From UBA11574 sp963752565 (lineage in GTDB: Bacteria > Desulfobacterota > Desulfobacteria > Desulfobacterales > UBA11574): a stretch of DNA of 64,000 nucleotides. Positions 58,616-64,000 of the stretch are shown here, one piece after another. The stretch is from NCBI GenBank assembly GCA_963752565.1, contig CAVVZC010000013.1:186001-250000 (forward strand), given 5' to 3'. How positions within the stretch are numbered: the stretch's first letter is position 1; every line of letters starts with the position of its first letter. The notes under the pieces were generated by a model. It ran no database searches, was not told where the DNA came from, and saw nothing but the letters and a program-made list of their open reading frames with translations. Position numbers and translations under genes: made by a program.

Positions 58616-59245
58616 ATGGAAGCCGAAGCCATAATCGACGCGGTCCTTGATTTCGACCGGGAAAAGACCGCCCAACTGGTCCAGGCCCATCTGGATCAGG
58701 GCGCGGACGCCCTGACGATCCTCGACCAAGCTCTAATTGCCGCCATGGATGAGGTCGGCAGGCAATTTAGTGCGGGCGTTTTTTTTGTGCCGGAGATGCT
58801 GATGGCGGCCGAGGCCATGCGCGCTGGCCTGGACGTTCTCGGGCCTCATCTGGCAGGGTCCGGCATCAAGGCTAAAGGCACCATCGTCATTGGCACTGTC
58901 AAGGGCGACAATCACGACATCGGCAAGAACCTGGTGGCCATGATGCTGGAGTGTGCCGGATATAGAGTCATAGATTTGGGTGTAAACGTCAGTAAGGGCA
59001 AGTTCCTGGCTGCTGGTATAAAATATCAGGCGGATATCGTTGCCCTCTCAGCCCTGCTGACCACGACCTTGGCGGAGATGGAAGCGGTTGTTGCCGATGT
59101 CAGGGCCAAGGTAGACAGCAGCTTGAAGACCCTGGTCGGCGGTGCGCCGGTGACCGCCTCTTTTGCCGCTGGAATCGGAGCCGATGGGTACAGCCCGGAC
59201 GCCGCCGGTGCTGTTTCTATGGCCCGCGGCTTGGTATCTGCCTAA
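58616..59245 (+). CDS. Corrinoid (methyl-B12) protein of a methyltransferase system
   Basis: 209 residues. An N-terminal four-helix cap (ITFA-like VFFVPEMLMAAEAMRAGLDV) precedes the B12-binding Rossmann domain with GTVKGDNHDIGKNLVA (His ligand of cobalt in DxHxxG), SALLTTT and LVGGAPV. This is the MtbC/MttC/MtaC-type single corrinoid protein that carries the methyl group in demethylation of methylamines or methoxy compounds. The UroD-like methyltransferase follows 36 bases later. G+C content is visibly higher than in neighbours. Confidence 0.92.
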   Translation: MEAEAIIDAVLDFDREKTAQLVQAHLDQGADALTILDQALIAAMDEVGRQFSAGVFFVPEMLMAAEAMRAGLDVLGPHLAGSGIKAKGTIVIGTVKGDNHDIGKNLVAMMLECAGYRVIDLGVNVSKGKFLAAGIKYQADIVALSALLTTTLAEMEAVVADVRAKVDSSLKTLVGGAPVTASFAAGIGADGYSPDAAGAVSMARGLVSA

Positions 59246-59281
59246 GCAGGGTCAATTGTACGGTAGAATCTAAAGTTTGAA

Positions 59282-60280
59282 ATGGATCTCCGGATGAGTA
59301 CGCACATGACGAGTCGCGAACGCTTTTTAAGAACCATGCGCTTCGATAAGACTGACCGCGCCCCCTACTTTGAAGAGGGCATCAGAAGGAATGTCATAAG
59401 GGCATGGCAAAGGCAGGGTCTGCCAAAAAATGCAGATATTTCCGAAATGTTTTCCTCCGACAGGCGCGAAGAAATAGAAGTGGACCTGGAACCCCGCCCC
59501 AAGCTAAAGAAATGGCCCGCTTTCCGGGATGAACTGGATGTGTTGAGGAAAAGTTTAGATCCGGATGATTCCCGCCGACTGCCTAATAAATGGTCCCGGC
59601 GGGTCCGCACCTGGCGATCCCGCGACCACATGCTCATGTTGCGGGTGCACCGCGGCTTTTTCTTGTCAATGGGAGTGTACGACTGGGATCGGTTTTCCGA
59701 AGTGATTCGCCTTCTTATCAAAGACCCGGGTTTCGTTCATGAAGCTCTGGCTATCCAAGGCGAGTTTGCGGCCCGAATGGCGGAAAGGGTTCTGGCCGAA
59801 GTTGAAGTCGATGCCGCCGTTTTCTCCGAGCCCATCGGCGGAAACGATCGCCCTCTATTATCTCCCCAGATGTACGAGGAATTCGTACTGGCGAGCTACC
59901 GCCCGCTCCTCGATGTGCTGAGTCGGAAGGGAGTAGAAACGGTTATCCTGAGGACATTTGCAAATACCAGGATACTGATACCCAGTATTCTTAAATGGGG
60001 CTTCAATTGTCTTTGGGCTTGCGAGGTCAACATTGAGGCCATGGACTATCGCGATCTGCGCCGCGAGTTCGGCCCTAAGTTGCGCCTGATCGGAGGCATC
60101 GATCTTGACGCTTTGAGGCGCGACAAGGAAGCGATCCGCCGTGAAGTTGAGGAGAAGGTACCGCCCTTACTGGCCGGCGGCGGCTACGTACCCCTGGCAG
60201 ACGGGCGCGTAAGAGCGGATGTTCCCTTTGAGAACTATGTCTATTACCGGCAGCTGTTGGAGAAGGTAACGCGAGCCTAG
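59282..60280 (+). CDS. Uroporphyrinogen decarboxylase-like methyltransferase
   Basis: 332 residues. ERFLRTMRFDKTDRAPYFE is the usual UroD/MtaA-MtbA family start. VDAAVFSEPIGGNDRPLLSP, EEFVLASYRPLLDVL and LRLIGGIDLDALRRDKE follow. At the place of the HxC zinc motif of MtaA/MtbA the sequence is ILRTFANTRIL, so the zinc ligands that activate the thiol appear to be missing. Paired with the corrinoid protein, it probably moves a methyl group to or from cobalt; the substrate is unknown. Alternative starts at 59294 or 59306 are possible. Confidence 0.82.
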   Translation: MDLRMSTHMTSRERFLRTMRFDKTDRAPYFEEGIRRNVIRAWQRQGLPKNADISEMFSSDRREEIEVDLEPRPKLKKWPAFRDELDVLRKSLDPDDSRRLPNKWSRRVRTWRSRDHMLMLRVHRGFFLSMGVYDWDRFSEVIRLLIKDPGFVHEALAIQGEFAARMAERVLAEVEVDAAVFSEPIGGNDRPLLSPQMYEEFVLASYRPLLDVLSRKGVETVILRTFANTRILIPSILKWGFNCLWACEVNIEAMDYRDLRREFGPKLRLIGGIDLDALRRDKEAIRREVEEKVPPLLAGGGYVPLADGRVRADVPFENYVYYRQLLEKVTRA

Positions 60281-60321
60281 CCCCGGAGTTCCGGCTGAGC
60301 CAAATTCATAAGGAAAGCATC

Positions 60322-60588
60322 ATGATTACCGTTAATAAAGTAGACGCGACCACGTTTGAAGTTGTTGTTAAGGGGGCGACGACCACAACCCACAAGGTTA
60401 CCCTTCCGCCTTCATATTATGAGAAGCTCACGGACCAACAGGTAACGCCTGAAATTCTTGTGGAACAGTCGTTTAAATTTCTCCTTGACCGTGAAAGCAA
60501 CACCAGCATTCTTCGCAGCTTCGAGCTTTCGGTCATCAGTCACTATTTCCCTGAATATGAAAAGACGATCAAGGGCATGCTGAAGTAA
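60322..60588 (+). CDS. Small hypothetical protein
   Basis: 88 residues: MITVNKVDATTFEVVVKGAT, then a C-terminal helical part EQSFKFLLDRESNTSILRSF. A strong AAGGAAAGCATC precedes the ATG. A small beta-then-alpha protein of the kind seen as uncharacterised conserved ORFs in proteobacteria. It is 41 bases after the methyltransferase and may be co-transcribed. Function unknown. Confidence 0.7.
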   Translation: MITVNKVDATTFEVVVKGATTTTHKVTLPPSYYEKLTDQQVTPEILVEQSFKFLLDRESNTSILRSFELSVISHYFPEYEKTIKGMLK

Positions 60589-60725
60589 TCGATAAGATGG
60601 CATTTGATGAGAAACTCCCGGAAGCCGAAAGGCCAGCCGGCTCTGGCAGCGCTTTCAAATACTAACGTACGATGTGTCACAAGTTCCAACAGGTTATAAT
60701 GGGTGTTATACAGTCAAATAAGAAA

Positions 60726-60783
60726 GGCGCATCAAAAGAAGAATTCGGTATAAAATTTCGGGTGTGAAATTTCTTTTGGTGCG
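60726..60783. repeat. Imperfect inverted repeat
   Basis: CGCATCAAAAGAA and TTCTTTTGGTGCG pair with one G-U wobble across about 30 bases. It lies between converging genes; without a clear T tract it is either a weak terminator or the remains of a MITE. Confidence 0.4.
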
Positions 60784-60851
60784 TACATTTAAGTAGCAAT
60801 ATGTCTTTAACGATTTATTGTAATAGTACCTGTTGAATACAACATTGAAAC

Positions 60852-61817
60852 TTACCGGTCTTGAATCCAGATGGCTTCGGTTAATTCTAAGATGGTCGAT
60901 CCTTTTTTCTGAACACGGGGAGCGATATAATCCGTTTGTGGTTGGTATCCAAATTTTGTGCGTGGATGTTCTTCGAATTTGCCATTGATAACTTTGAAAT
61001 CGAAAGAACGAATCATCGCCCCATCCGATTGACGGGTCACCCGAATCTCATATTTTCCATCGACAAGCCAGTCGTTCAACAAAAAGGCTTTTGCATTGGC
61101 TTCTTTACCTTCCTTGTGTGGATGATACAGATTGATCTTGGCACGATCAAAATGTCCGGTCATAAAGTGACCCTGCGTTTTTTGACTGTGGGCAACCATT
61201 TTACCGTCACGATACAAGGTGACAAAGGGTCTACCACGGTCTTTTCCTGCCGCAAGATCTTTACCGCCTAACCAGTAATTGAGTAGCGGAAATTTTTCTC
61301 CTTTGTATGTGCCCATTGTTATAAAAGCAAATGTACGCCAAAATCCATCATAACGATATTTCTTTCCGGGATTAAAGGGATCTTTACCCGCTGAGGCAAG
61401 TTCCAGGCGGACCGGCAATCGGGTGACCGGTTTTCCATCAACGACATAAACCAGAGTGTAAATGCCGGGTTTGGTTAATGTTACATCGGCCGGTGTTTGT
61501 ACCTGCACCCTGGCATATATGCCGTTTTTAGGCCGATATTCTTTATAAAAAGGGAAGCTTGCAATGATTTTATTGGCAGAATCTAGCACTGCAACCAGTC
61601 CGTTAAATGCACCTTCCGGGGCAAAGATGACCCTGTAATTCTGAAAACTGATCAACCCAGACTCATCATCGAAGTAGGTGTTCAGAACTTGCTCAAAGTC
61701 AAAAGTGGGTGTATACTGCTGGGCTGCAACAGGGGTAATCGAAAACAAACTTCCGGAAATGAGTAAAATTATCAATGCTGATCGAATCGGTCTTTTTAAA
61801 TAAATATATTTTTGCAT
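60852..61817 (-). CDS. Secreted protein of unknown function
   Basis: 321 residues. A signal peptide (SALIILLISGSLFSITPVAA, then QQ) is followed by a beta-rich periplasmic domain: FDFEQVLNTYFDDESGLISF, GIYTLVYVVDGKPVTRLPV, WLVDGKYEIRVTRQSDGAMI. The Greek-key/Ig-like pattern suggests a structural or binding protein. GGAGCAAAC lies before the ATG. It stands alone between the corrinoid cluster and the PilY1-like gene. Confidence 0.75.
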   Translation of the reverse strand: MQKYIYLKRPIRSALIILLISGSLFSITPVAAQQYTPTFDFEQVLNTYFDDESGLISFQNYRVIFAPEGAFNGLVAVLDSANKIIASFPFYKEYRPKNGIYARVQVQTPADVTLTKPGIYTLVYVVDGKPVTRLPVRLELASAGKDPFNPGKKYRYDGFWRTFAFITMGTYKGEKFPLLNYWLGGKDLAAGKDRGRPFVTLYRDGKMVAHSQKTQGHFMTGHFDRAKINLYHPHKEGKEANAKAFLLNDWLVDGKYEIRVTRQSDGAMIRSFDFKVINGKFEEHPRTKFGYQPQTDYIAPRVQKKGSTILELTEAIWIQDR

Positions 61818-62155
61818 GTTTGCTCCTTCTATTTTGTGGTTGGATCATCTTCCTGATATGTTATTAATTCTCCAATTCAGAGAGTTAAGGTTAGGATAGG
61901 AAAAAAATTTTGAGCTTCTTTTTTTAGCTAAATTTATAATGTTTTAGATTATAAGACTGTAAATACTATAATTTGCATCTAATATTTGTCAAATCCTGAA
62001 CAATGAATTAAAACATTTTTCAATATAATATCATAGGTTTATTATCTCAACCAAATCTTTATTTGTGGTTATATGCCCGATAACCCATGCACATATTTAA
62101 TTATAATTATTACTTTTCCATAGCCCTGTCACTATTTGAAACGCTCAGTTTAGGA
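61818..62155. other. A/T-rich intergenic region
   Basis: Carries the promoter of the secreted-protein gene (minus strand) and, at 62100-62155, the stop-adjacent repeat of the PilY1-like gene. No ORF of substance and no clear terminator hairpin were seen. Confidence 0.4.
62100..62155 (-). repeat. Stop-codon-adjacent repeat, copy 3 (after pilY1-like gene)
   Basis: Minus strand after the stop: TCCTAAACTGAGCGTTTC, AAATAGTGACAGGGCTAT, A/T tail. It is nearly identical to copy 1 after prs. Confidence 0.65.
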
Positions 62156-64000
62156 TTAAAAAACTTCTCTCCAATATCTACAAAAGAAGTTGACTGGCGG
62201 CAGCAGTGGATCAACAGTCCTAACCCCTGCTGCAGTGCTCGGGCTGGCAGTATCCGGATCTACGTTTCCGGCTGAAATCAATAATTTTGTGCCGGTCCTG
62301 GTTATTAGCGCAACCGGTTTGGAAGGGATATCTCCTCCGATGGTTGAAATGCGTTCCAATTTTGAATCATTATTAAAATCGAGGGCCGCCGCACCCGTTA
62401 AATACGACAGCGCATACAGTTTGCCGTCGCCTCCGGGCACATCGGGATCGTTGTTGGGAGCAAATGTCGTAATATAAAATGTTTTGTAAAAAACCGTTCC
62501 TTCTGAAAGAACCTTTTCGCCCACAGCATTGCCGCTGTCATCCACCAGCCGGATATACCAGCCTTGATCGGTAGACAAATTGGAAGGTGTGGCGGTTGGA
62601 TCCGTAACATCAACCAAATCCCTTTCGCCGACAATGGTTGCTAAAGAATGTGTTTCCTTCACGGCAGCGATGATATCAGGTCCTGTAAAACTGCAAACAT
62701 TGTTACTATTGTTACAGCAGGCATTTTCCCGATCTCCTGTTCCCAAAAAAACCATATCATACCCTTTTTCAAGGGTAACACTCGGTGGATAGAAAAATTT
62801 TCTGGAGTTGTTATCATCTGTTTTAAAGAAAACCTGTCCTGTCCATGAATTTATATTCTCATTACAATGGGGAAAAGCCAAAGGGTTACCGCCGCTGTCA
62901 ACAAAACTCGCAAACCGCCACATCTGGCCACCAAGGTCGCCCACATAAATTTTATCCACAAAGCCGTTGTCATTTTCATCGATAACAAGGACTGAGCTTG
63001 GAAAGCTGTAATTCATGCCGGTGGTAAATTTTTTTACGACAGCACCGGTCATCACATCAACGGCAATGACCGCCTTTCCTTTGGAATTGTTTGAACTGTA
63101 CCCGCCGCCGATAAAAAATACAGGCGTCCCGGTTGTATCACCATCCGAGGTTTTGACAAGACCGAATTGGGGTTCGGACCAGGTCTCGCCCAACTCCGCA
63201 ACGACCGTTGTGGGACTTGCCTTTCCGTGTTCAGCATCATCATGCTGGTTGATCCTCCAGAGATATTGAGGAGAAAAGGGATCGGTCACATTTAATGCAA
63301 AGTAACCGGTGCCCCCTTTCCTTGTGCCGCATACAAGAATAACTTTATCTCCATCGCCCGAGTTTACGACACCATCCCCGTCGATGTCCTTAAAATAAAT
63401 CATCGGGGAGGCGTCTACATAACTCTGATGACCAATACCTTCTATCATCTCTTTTAAACGAGGCAATTGATCAGGGGGGATAAAAGCCCACTCCTCCGTA
63501 CCATGGGATGCCATGGTTGAAGGGACTCCTGAACTCTCTGTTACATCTAAAACCGCGTGAAGCATCCCATCGTTTGCTCCAAAATAGACCATTGTCTTGG
63601 ACGTACCGTCAGCATATTTGTACTGAAAAATAGAAGGTTCGCTGTGAAGAACATCTCCAGTTATTATGGATCTGTTTTCGGTAACATCGCTTCCCCCGTC
63701 CTCACCGAAGACATCCGCCCCTCGAACATAATTGATGATATCTGAAGTACTTCTGGTTGGATTTCCAAGGATGGCCGCTGTCAAATTTGCATTGGTCGAC
63801 TCAAATTGGGTCAAACTATTCAGATAGGTATAGATATTCCTGTTTGAATTATGGATGTAATTGCTTTTGGTAACATCGGCCCAGTCGATTGTCGACCAGT
63901 AGGGTACGGCATCGTTCTTCATGGCGCCATTGGGCCACGTGGCCAGATCACCAGTAGCATCGACAATCTGGTTTTCCGACGAAATACCATATTTGGCGAC
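62156..64000 (-). CDS. pilY1: PilY1/PilC-type adhesin, C-terminal beta-propeller part (5' end outside window)
   Basis: The frame stays open to base 64000, so at least 614 C-terminal residues are seen. They form the Neisseria PilC beta-propeller: GDVLHSEPSIFQYKY, VYFGANDGMLHAVLD, EEWAFIPPDQLPRLKEMI, CGTRKGGTGYFALNVTDP and YVGDLGGQMWRFA. DENDNGFVDKIYVGD is the calcium-binding loop that controls pilus retraction in PilY1, and DIDGDGVVNSGDGD is another acidic loop. PilY1 sits at type IV pilus tips and acts in adhesion and twitching. The end is CxxY-like, without a membrane anchor. No other pilus genes are within view. Confidence 0.93.
   Translation of the reverse strand, partial: VAKYGISSENQIVDATGDLATWPNGAMKNDAVPYWSTIDWADVTKSNYIHNSNRNIYTYLNSLTQFESTNANLTAAILGNPTRSTSDIINYVRGADVFGEDGGSDVTENRSIITGDVLHSEPSIFQYKYADGTSKTMVYFGANDGMLHAVLDVTESSGVPSTMASHGTEEWAFIPPDQLPRLKEMIEGIGHQSYVDASPMIYFKDIDGDGVVNSGDGDKVILVCGTRKGGTGYFALNVTDPFSPQYLWRINQHDDAEHGKASPTTVVAELGETWSEPQFGLVKTSDGDTTGTPVFFIGGGYSSNNSKGKAVIAVDVMTGAVVKKFTTGMNYSFPSSVLVIDENDNGFVDKIYVGDLGGQMWRFASFVDSGGNPLAFPHCNENINSWTGQVFFKTDDNNSRKFFYPPSVTLEKGYDMVFLGTGDRENACCNNSNNVCSFTGPDIIAAVKETHSLATIVGERDLVDVTDPTATPSNLSTDQGWYIRLVDDSGNAVGEKVLSEGTVFYKTFYITTFAPNNDPDVPGGDGKLYALSYLTGAAALDFNNDSKLERISTIGGDIPSKPVALITRTGTKLLISAGNVDPDTASPSTAAGVRTVDPLLPPVNFFCRYWREVF

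Noticed and set aside
1..64000. CRISPR arrays, rRNA genes, integrases, toxin-antitoxin pairs
   Set aside because: None seen; the regular repeats found are single dispersed copies, not spacer arrays.

Overview
The window reads as a chromosomal segment of a Gram-negative anaerobe of the Desulfobacterota, most likely a Desulfobacterales sulfate reducer. The reasons are an Rnf complex with an attached multihaem cytochrome c, a membrane pyrophosphatase, LptD and Kdo8N (kdnA/kdnB) outer-membrane genes, the rplY-pth / prs / tRNA-Gln / ispE block, a PilY1-type protein, a corrinoid methyltransferase pair, and AT-moderate DNA full of short dispersed repeats. No rRNA, CRISPR array, intact insertion sequence or prophage was seen.

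Layout: 0-3.3 kb holds the 3' part of smc and ftsY; ftsY needs a one-base shift in an A9 tract. 3.3-5.3 kb holds a cytidylate-kinase-like protein, a zinc-ribbon protein and a receiver remnant. 5.2-14.5 kb looks like one signalling/stress module: a histidine kinase and NtrC-type regulator, an SLC13 permease with RCK domains, a 29-residue membrane peptide, two universal-stress-like proteins, a 58-residue peptide sharing their motif, and a Lon protease with a receiver domain inserted between its N-terminal region and its ATPase. Two promoters in this block have the same layout: a -24/-12 sigma-54 element, then two 15-bp dyads (GTTGCA-N3-TGYAAY) about 82 and 168 bp upstream. 14.6-17.4 kb holds acylphosphatase, ligA and a small conserved gene. 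18.2-25 kb is a pentahaem cytochrome c followed by rnfCDGEA and an RnfB fused to a GltD-like flavoprotein. 25-28.3 kb holds a hypothetical gene, an SDR, an RluD-type synthase and CarD. 28.4-34.5 kb holds hppA, pth, rplY, prs, tRNA-Gln, ispE and a DUF1844 gene.

34.9-43.9 kb holds sfsA, a 1265-residue GlmS-like protein, kdnB, kdnA and a penicillin-binding protein; kdnA/kdnB should make the 8-amino sugar Kdo8N for lipopolysaccharide. 44-49 kb is metG, ricT, holB, an IHF/HU gene and a NusG-like gene; then lptD. 51.7-57.1 kb, on the plus strand, holds surE, a YhaM-type exoribonuclease, tmk and a cysteine synthase fused to a CysRS-like domain that has lost KMSKS. 57.5-60.6 kb holds a hypothetical gene, a GC-richer corrinoid protein plus UroD-like methyltransferase, and a small hypothetical gene. 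The window ends with a secreted protein and the 3' part of a PilY1-like gene.

The best candidate for an undescribed system is the 5.2-14.5 kb block, where sequence-level promoter evidence ties a permease, stress proteins and possibly a receiver-containing Lon to one phosphorelay. Next are the CysK-CysRS fusion and the GlmS-like giant beside kdnAB. Several families of short repeats and MITE-like elements fill the intergenic regions. One supplies the last codons of the SDR gene, and another follows the stop codons of three unrelated genes.
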